DNA of 64,000 nucleotides from JALZVT01 sp964611345. GTDB taxonomy: Bacteria > Pseudomonadota > Gammaproteobacteria > Pseudomonadales > Azotimanducaceae. Positions 25,208-34,596 of the stretch are shown piece by piece. Numbering within the stretch: position 1 is the first letter of the stretch; each line of letters opens with the position of its first letter. Both the position numbers and the translations under genes were made by a program. Location of the stretch: positions 1 to 64,000 of the forward strand of contig CAZSYU010000002.1 of assembly GCA_964611345.1 (NCBI GenBank), written 5' to 3'. The notes below the pieces were generated by a model. The model was not told where the DNA came from. It saw only the letters and a list, made by a program, of their open reading frames with translations, and ran no database searches.

Positions 25208-27010
25208 ATGAAGCTGGTTCGTTTGATATTTTGTGGTGCGCTGGTTGCGGGTCTTGTTAGTTGTGCTGACTCGAAGCCGCAGTTCGATGCTGCTGCCGAG
25301 TTCTCTACCCGCTGTGCCAACTGTCACGACGGCAGCGTTCCCAAAGCCCCACACCAGATCAAGTTCCAGCTTATTGGCCAGCGAGCGATTGCGCAGGCCA
25401 TGACCACTGGCGCAATGCAGGTGCATGCTGAGGGTTTGGCTGCTGCTGAGGTTACGCAGCTAGCCGCCTATCTGGGTGGCTCTGTTGCTTCTGATGTACC
25501 GGTTAAGCGGTGTTCCAGCGCAGTCTTGCCAGCGGTTGCGCCGGCGCTCGATGGCTGGAGCTTAAATGCGCGCGGTACACGTTTTGTTCCGGGTAATATT
25601 GCGCAGCTAGAGCCTGAGCAGGTGGCAACGCTTGCGCCGGATTGGGTGTTCGCCTATCCCGGTGCTACGCGGGCGCGGTCGCAGCCGGTGCCCTTTGGGG
25701 ATGCCCTGCTGGTGGGCAGTCAGAGTGGCGTCGTGTACGCGCTCGATCTTGCCAGTGGCTGCACCTACTGGAGTTATCAGGCTGAGGTTGAAGTCCGTAG
25801 CGCCATAGCGATAAGCCCGGATGGAACGCGGGCGTTTTTTGGCGACCTTGCGGGCCGGGTTTATGCCATTGATCCGCGCACCGGCGAAGAGCTTTGGCGG
25901 GTGCAGGCGGATGAGCATGCCGACACCAGTATCACAGGCTCGCCGCGGTTACATAACAACATTGTCTACGCGCCATTGTCGTCCTCTGAGTGGGGCAGTG
26001 CTGCAGATCCGGGGTACGCCTGCTGCACATTCCGCGGCGGGGTTGCGGCTATAGATGCCTTGTCAGGGGAGTTAATGTGGACGGCCTACGCCATACCGGA
26101 TGCACCAGCGCTTACAGGTAAAAAGAACGAACTTGGGGTTGAACTGTGGCATCCCGCGGGTGCGCCAGTGTGGAACAACCCTACCATCGATGTGGCGCGC
26201 AATCAGTTATTGATCGGTACCGGTGAGGCTTACACGTCACCGGCCGCTGATACCAGCGACTCGGTGTTGGCATTTGACCTCACCACCGGCGTACGCAAAT
26301 GGAAATATCAGTCCATCGCAGGAGACGCCTGGAATATGGCGTGCTTTATTGGCGGCGGTGCAAACTGCCCCGAAGAAGACGGTCCTGATCTGGATATTGG
26401 TGCGCCACCGATGCTGGTGACGGCGCAGGGGCAGGAGCTGGTTATTGCGGGGCAGAAGTCGGGTGATGTGTTTGCACTCAATCCTGCCAATGGTGAACTG
26501 TTGTGGCGCAATAAGGTAGGACGGGGTGGTTTTGCCGGAGGCGTGCACTGGGGCATGGCGGCCGGAGATGGATTGTTGTTTGTGCCCAACGCAGACACGG
26601 TGTTTACAGGTCGCTTTACAGGGCCGCGCAAACCGGGGTTGTTTGCGCTGCGCCCACTTACTGGCGAGGTTGCGTGGTTCGCCGCGGCACCAGACGTGTG
26701 TGCAGAAGCGGATAAGCCAGCGTGTGATCCTGGATTTTCTGCCGCCGTTACGGCGATTCCCGGTGTGGTGTTTGCTGGTGCCTTTGATGGCCACCTGCGG
26801 GCGTATGATTCGACAACGGGTGAGCTACTATGGGATTTTGCCACCAACAGAGAATTTCAGTCTGTATCGGGCGAGCTCGCCCATGGCGGCAGCATTGAGG
26901 CGGATGGACCGGTTGTCTATCGCGGTCGGGTGTTGGTGAACTCCGGGTACCTGTTTGGTGATCGAATGCCGGGTAACGCGCTGATCTCTTTTGTGCCCAA
27001 GAGCAACTAG
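25208..27010 (+). CDS. PQQ-dependent dehydrogenase with N-terminal cytochrome c domain, lipoprotein
   Basis: A product of 600 residues. A lipoprotein signal ends LVAGLVSCAD. A haem c motif CANCHDG follows at about residues 37-43. The rest is an eight-bladed propeller with tryptophan-docking repeats such as VYALDLASGCTYWSYQAEVE, VYAIDPRTGEELWRVQAD and VFALNPANGELLWRNKVGRG. The arrangement (cytochrome first, then propeller) resembles polyvinyl-alcohol dehydrogenase-like enzymes. It would oxidise an alcohol in the periplasm and pass electrons to the respiratory chain. The CC pair in DPGYACCTFRG may be the vicinal disulfide seen in PQQ enzymes. Confidence 0.88.
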   Translation: MKLVRLIFCGALVAGLVSCADSKPQFDAAAEFSTRCANCHDGSVPKAPHQIKFQLIGQRAIAQAMTTGAMQVHAEGLAAAEVTQLAAYLGGSVASDVPVKRCSSAVLPAVAPALDGWSLNARGTRFVPGNIAQLEPEQVATLAPDWVFAYPGATRARSQPVPFGDALLVGSQSGVVYALDLASGCTYWSYQAEVEVRSAIAISPDGTRAFFGDLAGRVYAIDPRTGEELWRVQADEHADTSITGSPRLHNNIVYAPLSSSEWGSAADPGYACCTFRGGVAAIDALSGELMWTAYAIPDAPALTGKKNELGVELWHPAGAPVWNNPTIDVARNQLLIGTGEAYTSPAADTSDSVLAFDLTTGVRKWKYQSIAGDAWNMACFIGGGANCPEEDGPDLDIGAPPMLVTAQGQELVIAGQKSGDVFALNPANGELLWRNKVGRGGFAGGVHWGMAAGDGLLFVPNADTVFTGRFTGPRKPGLFALRPLTGEVAWFAAAPDVCAEADKPACDPGFSAAVTAIPGVVFAGAFDGHLRAYDSTTGELLWDFATNREFQSVSGELAHGGSIEADGPVVYRGRVLVNSGYLFGDRMPGNALISFVPKSN

Positions 27011-27034
27011 TTAGCTACTGCTAATCGACTGCTG

Positions 27035-27604
27035 TTACTCAGGTAGTACGCTCCAGGTATGGCGCCAAACGCCCCAGTTGCCTGCCGGAGTCTTGCGTAA
27101 TACGTCCACGTAGCGTGTGCGCGTGCGATTCGCCGTGAGTGCGCCCGGTTCCGTTACCCCCGCATTTTTGTCTTTGAGTTTGAGGTGAATGATGTATTCG
27201 TATTCCGCTATTGCCAGATCGCCCACCAGTTCCACCTGCGGTAATTGGGAGACTTCAATCTTGTAATCAGCAGCTTCAAACACGGGTCCCAGGAAGGCGG
27301 CGTAGCTGTCTGAGCCTGCAACAACCGGCGCCCCGGGTGGGAACATTCGAACCTCTGGGTGCAGCGCAGTTACGTAGGCTGGTATGTCCGCGGTTTCTAC
27401 TGCCGTGCGCCAGCGCGCGTAAACTTGCTCCACAGCGGCCGTTTCACTTTCTGTGGTTGCGTCTGGGGTTGCGTCTGGGGTTGCGTCTGGGGTTGCGGAG
27501 TTTGTGGTGGCCAGAGTAGGCAAAGCACCTGACGTGGCGCCCGTACAGGCGCCAAGTAGTACGAGCCCAGATGAGAGGATTAGGGAGAGTATCAGTGCAC
27601 GCAT
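27035..27604 (-). CDS. SnoaL/DUF4440-like lipoprotein
   Basis: The start at 27604 gives 189 residues and places a lipoprotein signal at the N-terminus (SLILSSGLVLLGACTG); the longer frame to 27940 reads through the divergent gene's promoter. A low-complexity linker with a repeated ATPD unit follows. It leads to a cone-shaped-fold domain: VEQVYARWRTAVETADIPAY, a hydrophobic pocket, and the terminal WGVWRHTWSVLPE. Such domains serve as isomerases, hydrolases or ligand-binding modules; no function can be fixed here. Confidence 0.75.
   Translation of the reverse strand: MRALILSLILSSGLVLLGACTGATSGALPTLATTNSATPDATPDATPDATTESETAAVEQVYARWRTAVETADIPAYVTALHPEVRMFPPGAPVVAGSDSYAAFLGPVFEAADYKIEVSQLPQVELVGDLAIAEYEYIIHLKLKDKNAGVTEPGALTANRTRTRYVDVLRKTPAGNWGVWRHTWSVLPE
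27455..27496. repeat. 12-bp tandem repeat inside the lipoprotein gene
   Basis: Three full copies of GGTTGCGTCTGG and part of a fourth. They encode the ATPD/TPDA linker between lipid anchor and folded domain. Copy number is likely variable. Confidence 0.9.
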
Positions 27605-27731
27605 CTGATTGTCCTTGTTTGAGTCGTTCTTGGTTGAGTCGGTTGCAGTTCTTACGGTATCAGGTATGCCAGCTAAAAGTCGCCGGTGGTTGGTTGCAGA
27701 GAGCGCAGGACTGTTACAGTGAGGCAGATTT

Positions 27732-28691
27732 ATGGGCTTTGGATGTGTTGACGTGCCAACTGACGCTAGCGTGCTTGTTTTGGGCGGCAACGGCTTTATC
27801 GGGCGGCACGCTGTAGCGGCGCTGCTTGAGCAGGGTGCGCGAGTAACCATTGGCTCACGGGTTGCTGGGGCTGGCCGAACTGCCATTGCAGTGCAGGTAG
27901 AGGGAGTGCAGGTCGAGCAGGTTCGCTTGCATAAGCGCACGCGGCCACAAGACTGGCAAGAGATTGTTCAGCATTACGATGTGGTACTGAATTGTGTGGG
28001 TATTCTGCGTCAGAGATGGGGTGAATCCTACGCGGCAGTGCATCACTTGGCGCCGGCGGCTTTGGCTAGCGCCTGTGCCAGCCAACGCTCTACGGGCAAA
28101 ACGACCCGCTTTATTCAGGTGTCGGCGCTAGGTTTGACCGCGACCGCCCGCAGCCGTTTTCTGAGTTCCAAGTGGCGGGGTGATGAAGCCGTGTTAGCCA
28201 CGATCGGGGAGTGCGTGGTTGCACGGCTTTCGCTATTGGATGGTGAAGGCGGGTTTGGTGCGAGCTGGTTGCGGGCGGTTGCCAGGCTGCCTGCGTTCAT
28301 CGAGCCGAAATCAGCAAAAGGCAAGATTGCAGCGCTCACCGCTGCGGATGCCGGCCAGGCGCTGGCAGAGCTTTGTCTGAATGTACCTGTTGAACCTCAG
28401 TCCAGAAGTTCGCGTTTGTTTGAGCTAGGTGGCGCTCATAGCTACTCATTTGCTGATTACATCATCGGATTGCGACGCCGTTACGCAACTCGACCGGCGC
28501 TTAAAATCACCGTACCGGGTTGGCTGGCACGCTTGGCGGCACACCTGTGCGACCAGGTGCATTTTAGCCCCTTCTCCTTTGGCCACTGGGAGCTTTTATG
28601 CAGCGACAACGTGCCGACAGTAAATCGCCTGCCAGAGCTGTTGGGGCGCGCTCCGGAACCGGTAATCGATTCCGCAGAGGTCGAGCCATAG
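27732..28691 (+). CDS. NAD(P)-dependent epimerase/dehydratase-like protein
   Basis: A product of 319 residues. The Rossmann motif is VLVLGGNGFIGRHAVAALLE near residue 16, followed by VLNCVGILRQRWGESY and VSALGLTATARSRFLSSKWR. The last part includes GGAHSYSFADYIIGLRRRY. The pattern (LGGNGFIG, VNCVGI, KWRGDEAV) is that of atypical SDRs related to NDUFA9-like/NmrA proteins. Substrate unknown. It lies just before pyrC on the same strand but nothing links it to pyrimidine synthesis. Confidence 0.78.
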   Translation: MGFGCVDVPTDASVLVLGGNGFIGRHAVAALLEQGARVTIGSRVAGAGRTAIAVQVEGVQVEQVRLHKRTRPQDWQEIVQHYDVVLNCVGILRQRWGESYAAVHHLAPAALASACASQRSTGKTTRFIQVSALGLTATARSRFLSSKWRGDEAVLATIGECVVARLSLLDGEGGFGASWLRAVARLPAFIEPKSAKGKIAALTAADAGQALAELCLNVPVEPQSRSSRLFELGGAHSYSFADYIIGLRRRYATRPALKITVPGWLARLAAHLCDQVHFSPFSFGHWELLCSDNVPTVNRLPELLGRAPEPVIDSAEVEP

Positions 28692-28747
28692 CGCACTGCA
28701 GATGTTGTTAGAATAGCCGACAGAGCAACCCAACACTCGAGCCCCGT

Positions 28748-29794
28748 GTGACCCGAATAACCCTCACAACCCCTGACGATTGGCATCTGCATGTCCGCGA
28801 TGGTGATGCCCTGGCCAGTGTGCTTCCTTTCACAGCGAGGCAATTCGGCCGCGCCATCATTATGCCAAACCTGACACCACCGGTGACCACCACTGAGCAG
28901 GCACTGGCCTACCGGCAACGCATTGTGGCTGCACTACCTGTACAGGCAGAGTTCGAGCCCCTGATGACGCTGTACCTTACCGACACCACGCCACCCGAAG
29001 AAATTGTGCGCGCCAAAACTAGCGGTCAGGTCTTTGGGGTGAAGCTGTACCCTGCCGGTGCCACAACTAACTCTGATTCTGGTGTTACGGATATTGCCCG
29101 CTGTGAGAGGACGCTCGCGACCATGGAGCACGAGGGATTACCATTGCTGATTCACGGTGAGGTAACGGACGATCACATCGACATCTTTGACAGGGAGGCG
29201 GTATTTATTGAGCGGGTGCTAACACCGCTAACGGCGCGCTTTCCAAAACTGAAAATTGTTTTTGAACACATCACCACAGCTGATGCGGTTGAGTTTGTTC
29301 TCGCGGCTCCTGATAACGTAGCGGCGACGATCACAGCCCATCACCTACTGCTTAACCGCAACGATCTGTTTGTTGGTGGTGTCCGAGTGCATAACTACTG
29401 CCTGCCAGTGTTGAAGCGCGAGCAACATCGCGAAGCCCTGGTCGCTGCAGCAACCTCGGGTAACCCGAAATTCTTTCTCGGTACCGATAGCGCACCCCAC
29501 AGCAAAACCACTAAGGAAGCGGCCTGCGGTTGTGCGGGCAGCTTTACAGCCCCCAACGCACTCGAGCTGTACGCGCAGGCCTTCGATAACGCAGGTCACA
29601 TCGACCGGCTCGAAGCTTTTGCCAGTCACTTTGGCCCTGACTTCTACGGTTTGCCGCGAAACGCTTCAGTGGTCGCGCTGGAGCGGCAAGCCTGGCAGGT
29701 GCCGGCGAGCTACCCCTATCTGGACGCAGAGTTGGGCGAAGAAATTGTGCCCTTTATGGCCGGCGAGCAGCTCGATTGGACGTTTGCTGAGTAG
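28748..29794 (+). CDS. pyrC: Dihydroorotase
   Basis: A product of 348 residues from a GTG start, the normal length of class II dihydroorotase. The zinc ligands are in DDWHLHVRDG, the carboxylated lysine in FGVKLYPAGATTNS, further His ligands in LLIHGEV and FEHITTADAVEFV, and the catalytic Asp in FLGTDSAPHSKTTKE. It converts N-carbamoyl-aspartate to dihydroorotate in pyrimidine synthesis. Identification is certain. Stand-alone pyrC is usual in Gammaproteobacteria. Confidence 0.97.
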   Translation: MTRITLTTPDDWHLHVRDGDALASVLPFTARQFGRAIIMPNLTPPVTTTEQALAYRQRIVAALPVQAEFEPLMTLYLTDTTPPEEIVRAKTSGQVFGVKLYPAGATTNSDSGVTDIARCERTLATMEHEGLPLLIHGEVTDDHIDIFDREAVFIERVLTPLTARFPKLKIVFEHITTADAVEFVLAAPDNVAATITAHHLLLNRNDLFVGGVRVHNYCLPVLKREQHREALVAAATSGNPKFFLGTDSAPHSKTTKEAACGCAGSFTAPNALELYAQAFDNAGHIDRLEAFASHFGPDFYGLPRNASVVALERQAWQVPASYPYLDAELGEEIVPFMAGEQLDWTFAE

Positions 29795-29851
29795 CCATTC
29801 GGTGAAGGGCCGTATTAGGATAAGAGACTGTAACTGCCATAGGTAAGTACC

Positions 29852-31036
29852 ATGCCCTATATCGAAGGCCGCCTTGTGCATGACGCCGACAGCCACCTGA
29901 TGGAAATGTCGGATTGCTTGAACCCTTATTTCGAACAATCTCTGCTCAAGCGTTTCCTTGACCACCCGAATCTGGGCGTGCGCTTAGGCAATCGGCTCGC
30001 CACCGAAGATGCGCAGAAGCGTCAGCAAGATGCCGCTTTCCGAGCGGGTGCTGCCGAGAACATTATGCTGCGGAAAAACTATGAAGCGCAGGGCGCGTTC
30101 TTGCCACAAGACCGCCCCGCTGCTGTGGATGAGATTGGTGTTGCGAGCCAGTTGGTTTTTACTACCTTTTGTCTTGGCAACTTTGGTTTCGATCAGGGCG
30201 CTGATATGGACCTTTGCTACGGCGCGGCCACAGCCCACAATCGAATGATGACGGACTTCTGCGCGGTTGATAAACGATTGTTGTCTACTGCGTATGTGCC
30301 GCTCGAAGATTTTGCGCTTGCGAAGGCGACCGCTAAAGCAGCCATCGAGATGGGCGCCAAGGCATTGATGGTGCCCTCATGGTGCCCGCAAAATCACAGC
30401 CCAAGCCATATCGATCTGTTTCCGGTTTGGGCGATGGCCGAAGAGGCTGGCTTGCCGATCCTGTTTCATGTCGGTGGCGAAGACAAACTTGATCTGACCT
30501 ACAAGAATAATGGACTGCCTGCAGTTGCAGATTTCCATGGTGGTGACGCTAACTTCACGTCAGTCACCTATCTGCCCATTTCGACGTCGGTACAACAAAC
30601 CCTGGCCACGCTGATTATCGACGGTATCTTTGACCGCTTTCCCAACTTGAAGTGGGGGGCAATCGAACTTGGCGCCTCCTGGTTGCCCGGTTGGTTGCGG
30701 AACCTTGATTCGGCGGCGCACGCGTTTCGCAAGAACGAAGAGCGACTACAGAAGCTGTCCGATAAACCCTCACAAATTGCCCGGCGCCAATTGCGTGTTA
30801 CCCCTTACCCGCACGAAGACAGCGGCTGGATCGTGCGCAACTCTTTCGAAGAGATGTGTCTGTTCTCTACCGACTATCCACACGTGGAAGGCGGGCGCAA
30901 TCCGTTGAAGCGGTTTGGTGAAACGCTGGAAGGCTTGTCACCGTCTGCGCAGAATGGTTTCTACGCCGAGAACTTCATCGACATGATGGGTGCTGGGCTG
31001 GCACCAGAACTTCGGCGACCAACTGCAAGTGCCTGA
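29852..31036 (+). CDS. Amidohydrolase-2-family metal-dependent hydrolase
   Basis: A product of 394 residues. The start VHDADSHLMEM corresponds to the first metal motif of the ACMSD-like amidohydrolase-2 family (a D-x-H variant of H-x-H). Further metal ligands are likely in LPILFHVGGED and FSTDYPHVEGGRNPL, a conserved block of this subgroup. It is a paralogue of the gene at 61333, with the same opening and the same DYPHVEGGR block. These enzymes decarboxylate or hydrolyse carbonyl compounds in catabolism; substrate unknown. Confidence 0.88.
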   Translation: MPYIEGRLVHDADSHLMEMSDCLNPYFEQSLLKRFLDHPNLGVRLGNRLATEDAQKRQQDAAFRAGAAENIMLRKNYEAQGAFLPQDRPAAVDEIGVASQLVFTTFCLGNFGFDQGADMDLCYGAATAHNRMMTDFCAVDKRLLSTAYVPLEDFALAKATAKAAIEMGAKALMVPSWCPQNHSPSHIDLFPVWAMAEEAGLPILFHVGGEDKLDLTYKNNGLPAVADFHGGDANFTSVTYLPISTSVQQTLATLIIDGIFDRFPNLKWGAIELGASWLPGWLRNLDSAAHAFRKNEERLQKLSDKPSQIARRQLRVTPYPHEDSGWIVRNSFEEMCLFSTDYPHVEGGRNPLKRFGETLEGLSPSAQNGFYAENFIDMMGAGLAPELRRPTASA

Positions 31037-31055
31037 GTAGCCGCAACCGCGGCGG

Positions 31056-33281
31056 TTAGCCCGCCGATGCTGCAGTCGATACTGTGGCCGTAAACTCCAG
31101 TTCCTGAAACTCAACGGGCTTGACCGATTTCACGAGGCGGCCCGGGTAGCCCTTAAAGTGTGGGATGCCCTGTTCGTGATCTAGAAACTCGTCGTTGTCT
31201 GAGCAGAGCACGGCGTCGCTGGATAAAAACGCGCCTCCCAGTTCTGTCTTGCCCCGTAACTCGGGGTACCACCAACCATGTGGCACCCGCAGGTGGCCTT
31301 GCTTCATGGTGTCTTTTACCGCGAGTTGGGCGCTCACCTGGCCGTAGGCTGTTTCCAGTTTCACCCAGTCACCATCAGTGAGGTTCTCTTTTACCGCGTC
31401 GTCGGGGTGGATGAATATGCTTGGCCATGGGCAGCGCTTGCGCAAATCGGGAATGTTGCGCTGACCCGTTTGGAAGAACGGGTCCTCGCGGACACCCGAG
31501 AACACCGCGTAAGGGTAGTCTTTGCTCGGCTGTGGGCCTTCGCGGTGGTAGGGCAGAGGATCAAACCCCATATCCGCCAGCGCCGAGGAATACAGCTCAA
31601 CCTTGCCGGAAGGCGTGGCAAAGCCGGTTTTCTCGTATTTTTTAAACTCGGGTGGTTGCAGTTCCATAAACCCTGCTTTTTCGAAGTCGGCGAAGGTTCG
31701 ATCAGAGCGTGACAGGCGGTAGTCGAGCATCTCTTCGAGTGTTTCCCAGGGAAAGCGATTGCCAAAACCAAAACGCACCGCCATATCGCGCCAAAACTCG
31801 AAGGTGCTCGTAACGCCTTCCGGGGGCTCAACAACTTTTTGTGACAGTGTCAGGCGAGTGGTCCAGCTCCAGCCGTCAGCAATGTGGTTGCGCTCGGTGA
31901 AGACGTCACCAGGTAGTACGTAATCAGCCAGCATGGCGGTTGGCGTCATGAATATTTCGTGCGCCACAATCAGATCCTGGTTCAGCATGCCTTTGTGGAT
32001 TTGGTGCTGATTGGGGTAGCTCATGAGCGCGTTGTTACCCAGCGCAAAGAAGGCCTTGATGGGATAGGGGTCTTCGGTGGCCATTGCGCGGAAAATCTCC
32101 GACGGGTTAGCCATATGACAACCCATCACAATATCGGCGTACGGAAACCCCCAGACTTTTTCTGTGGGTTCCTTTAACAGCTCTGCCGCGCGGTAAGTGT
32201 AAGCCGGGTGTTTGTCATAGCCGAGTTGTTTGGCCTTCTGTTCGAGGGGTAACTCCTCGTGCAGGGCAATCTCAGACTCGGGAATGTAACTTGAGTTGAA
32301 GCCGCCCAGTGTTTCGCCGCCGGCAATATCCAGGTTGCCGGTGACGGCGCGTAGAATGGAGTGCAGGCGTATGGCCGATGTGCTTGAGATCTGCATGTCA
32401 GTGATCGGCGTCCAGGGAATAATTGCACCGTCGGCTTGCGCGTACATGCGTGCGGCCTCGGCAATGAGTTCCCGATCTACACCCGTAATCTCCTCCACTC
32501 GCTCGAGCGGGTATTCATCGACCCGTGCCTTGAGTTCGTCGAAGCCGGTGCACCAGTCGCGGACAAAGTCATGATCGTACAAATCTTCGTCAAAGATGAC
32601 TTTCAGCCAGCCAAGGCACATAGCGGCATCGGTGCCGGCACGCAGGCGGAGGTGTAAATCGGAGGATTTGGCCTGACCGGAGACTCGCGGATCCAGCACG
32701 ATCACCTTGGCTCCACGGGCGCGGGCGGCATTGATTTGATTGAAAACGGGTGTCCAGGAATGTTTGCGCGGATTATGCCCAAACAACACGATGCAGTTAG
32801 CCGCGCTGAAGTCGCCGAACGGAAACCAGCCGTAGGTGAATTTGTTCACCGCTGCCGTGTTGCCCGCGCATAGCGACACGCCGCTGGTCCAGTTGGGCGA
32901 ACCCAGCAAATTCATAAAGCGCCGGTCGGTGGCGTGAGTGGTTTGGGTATTCCAGCCGGATGTGGAGACGGCAAAGGCTTCGGGGCCATGTTGGGCAACT
33001 ACCTTCTTTAGCCGCTCGGCGATCTCGTCCATCGCCTGTTCGTAGGATATCTCCTCCCACTGGTCAGCGCCGCGCTCGCCGACACGCTTTAAGGGCACCC
33101 GGAGACGGTCTGGATGATTGTGAATGCTGGGGGCGGCGACGCCCTTGTAGCAGATGTTGGCGGCGAGCATGGGGTTGTCATGCGCGATGACACGTTGCAC
33201 TTTGCCGTCCTCGGCCTCGGTGCGCAGCTGGCAGCCGATATCGCAGATGGTGCATACCGAATATTTGGTGTCTGAACTCAT
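31056..33281 (-). CDS. Molybdopterin oxidoreductase, formate-dehydrogenase-like, Cys-ligated
   Basis: The start at 33281 (741 residues) follows GGGAG; the longer frame to 33344 lacks a signal. The N-terminal [4Fe-4S] ligands are CTICDIGC and ICYKG. The molybdopterin domains carry SLCAGNTAAVN, where the Cys is the expected Mo/W ligand, LFGHNPRKHSW and VIVLDPRVSG. The C-terminal dinucleotide-binding domain includes GDWVKLETAYGQVSAQ. No Tat signal is seen, so it is likely cytoplasmic. No electron-transfer partner is nearby. It uses Cys where several formate dehydrogenases use Sec, although the genome appears to encode selenoproteins. The substrate is uncertain. Confidence 0.87.
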   Translation of the reverse strand: MSSDTKYSVCTICDIGCQLRTEAEDGKVQRVIAHDNPMLAANICYKGVAAPSIHNHPDRLRVPLKRVGERGADQWEEISYEQAMDEIAERLKKVVAQHGPEAFAVSTSGWNTQTTHATDRRFMNLLGSPNWTSGVSLCAGNTAAVNKFTYGWFPFGDFSAANCIVLFGHNPRKHSWTPVFNQINAARARGAKVIVLDPRVSGQAKSSDLHLRLRAGTDAAMCLGWLKVIFDEDLYDHDFVRDWCTGFDELKARVDEYPLERVEEITGVDRELIAEAARMYAQADGAIIPWTPITDMQISSTSAIRLHSILRAVTGNLDIAGGETLGGFNSSYIPESEIALHEELPLEQKAKQLGYDKHPAYTYRAAELLKEPTEKVWGFPYADIVMGCHMANPSEIFRAMATEDPYPIKAFFALGNNALMSYPNQHQIHKGMLNQDLIVAHEIFMTPTAMLADYVLPGDVFTERNHIADGWSWTTRLTLSQKVVEPPEGVTSTFEFWRDMAVRFGFGNRFPWETLEEMLDYRLSRSDRTFADFEKAGFMELQPPEFKKYEKTGFATPSGKVELYSSALADMGFDPLPYHREGPQPSKDYPYAVFSGVREDPFFQTGQRNIPDLRKRCPWPSIFIHPDDAVKENLTDGDWVKLETAYGQVSAQLAVKDTMKQGHLRVPHGWWYPELRGKTELGGAFLSSDAVLCSDNDEFLDHEQGIPHFKGYPGRLVKSVKPVEFQELEFTATVSTAASAG

Positions 33282-33406
33282 GGTGCTCCCCGCTCCGTGA
33301 TAAAGATATGGCCTTAAAGTCGCCTGATTTGAGTGATTTGTCAAAGATCAGCGGCGGGCTGCTAAGGTACTGATTTTATTGGTAGCAACGATTCGCGAGG
33401 TTACGA

Positions 33407-34066
33407 ATGATTTTGTTCTATAGCTCACCTACCCCGAACGGCTGGAAAGTCGCTATGGCCCTTGAGGAGCTCGAGCTCGATTACGAGTTGCGGCTGGTCG
33501 ACCTGTCCAAAGGTGAACAGCACAGCCCGGAGTTCCGGGCCCTAAATCCCAACGGGCGGATTCCTGTCATTCACGACACGGAGATGGACGTCACCGTGTT
33601 CGAGTCAGGTGCCATCCTGTTCTACCTCGCCGAGAAGGCCGGCCGCTTGCTGCCTACCGATCTGGCCGGGCGCTACGACGTCATGCAGTGGGTGATGTTT
33701 CAAATGGCGGGCATTGGCCCCATGCAGGGGCAGGCGGTGAGCTTCATCCGCTATTTCCCCGAAGTAGTGCAGCCGGCGATAGATCGCTATGTTAATGAAA
33801 CCCGGCGACTCTATGAGGTGATGAACACACACTTGCAAGATCGTGACTATCTGGCCAATGAGTACTCGATTGCCGATATCGCCAACTATTCCTGGATTCG
33901 TAGTCACAAGTGGGCCCGTGTGTCGGTTGAGGAGCTGCCACATTTACAGCGCTGGATGGCGGTCATGGCGGCCAAGTCAGGAATTCAGCGCGGTTGTGAG
34001 GTGCCACCCTCACCGGGTAAGGCCACATTGGTGACAAGTGGAGGTAAGAAAATTGTCACTCAGTAG
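33407..34066 (+). CDS. Glutathione S-transferase (YfcG-like)
   Basis: A product of 219 residues. The N-terminal YSSPTPNGWKVAMALEELEL is the nucleotide-like opening of the Nu/YfcG class, with NPNGRIPVIHD around the cis-Pro and VFESGAILFYLAEKAGRLLP binding glutathione. C-terminal SIADIANYSWIRSH is the N-capping region. YfcG-type enzymes have disulfide-bond oxidoreductase activity toward small disulfides. It is divergent from the molybdoenzyme gene with a shared promoter region of about 125 bp. Confidence 0.92.
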   Translation: MILFYSSPTPNGWKVAMALEELELDYELRLVDLSKGEQHSPEFRALNPNGRIPVIHDTEMDVTVFESGAILFYLAEKAGRLLPTDLAGRYDVMQWVMFQMAGIGPMQGQAVSFIRYFPEVVQPAIDRYVNETRRLYEVMNTHLQDRDYLANEYSIADIANYSWIRSHKWARVSVEELPHLQRWMAVMAAKSGIQRGCEVPPSPGKATLVTSGGKKIVTQ

Positions 34067-34179
34067 GGTCGCCCAGCGTGTCTGACAGCGTTTGACCAAT
34101 GCTGGCTGAACAGGTAAAACGTCCCGCTCGGGCTTTAGGCCTGCAGACATCCAACATCCAACATCCAGCAGACGCCTTT

Positions 34180-34470
34180 ATGACACCAGCGGCTTACTTC
34201 ACCCCTCGACGGCAGCGCTGCTTCGCGCTACTGGCGGGATTGGTGTTGCTTGCCGGTCAGCTCGTGCTCCAGCAGCACGTGCACGCCGATGACACGGCGG
34301 ATGGTGTCTGTGTTGTTTGTGTTCAGGGTGATCACACGCCCATTACCGCATCTGCGGTTGCGTCAATCCAGATCAGCACTGTTGCGACACCCATTGTCGC
34401 GCCTGCGGTGCGCGGCATCAGTGCTGGCAACCTAACCACCTACCATCCCCGCGCGCCACCGCGCTCCTGA
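34180..34470 (+). CDS. Small exported protein with CxxC, upstream of TonB receptor
   Basis: The inner ATG at 34180 gives 96 residues and puts a hydrophobic signal near the start (RCFALLAGLVLLAGQLVLQ). It is followed by QHVHADDTADGVCVVCVQGD and a proline/arginine-rich end. Small proteins of this layout (one membrane segment, His residues, a CxxC) often precede metal-linked TonB receptors, resembling DUF2946-like proteins. A role in binding a divalent metal is inferred from its composition and its receptor neighbour 126 bp downstream. Confidence 0.6.
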   Translation: MTPAAYFTPRRQRCFALLAGLVLLAGQLVLQQHVHADDTADGVCVVCVQGDHTPITASAVASIQISTVATPIVAPAVRGISAGNLTTYHPRAPPRS

Positions 34471-34514
34471 AGATTTCTCGTGTTTAATGCCTGAGCTCCG
34501 AGCGAGCCTGGCGA

Positions 34515-34526
34515 GTTATCGATAAC
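34515..34526. promoter_or_regulatory. Perfect 12-bp palindrome before the TonB receptor gene
   Basis: GTTATCGATAAC lies about 70 bp upstream of the receptor start. Its GTTAT/ATAAC ends resemble the arms of Zur-type operators, which would suit a zinc receptor, but the centre differs from the standard box and a chance palindrome is possible. Confidence 0.35.
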
Positions 34527-34596
34527 AAACGCGCCCTATATGTCCTGCGCGTTTTCCGGGTCTGTGTAAGCCATGGCTCGGGTCAGGAGCAAAATT

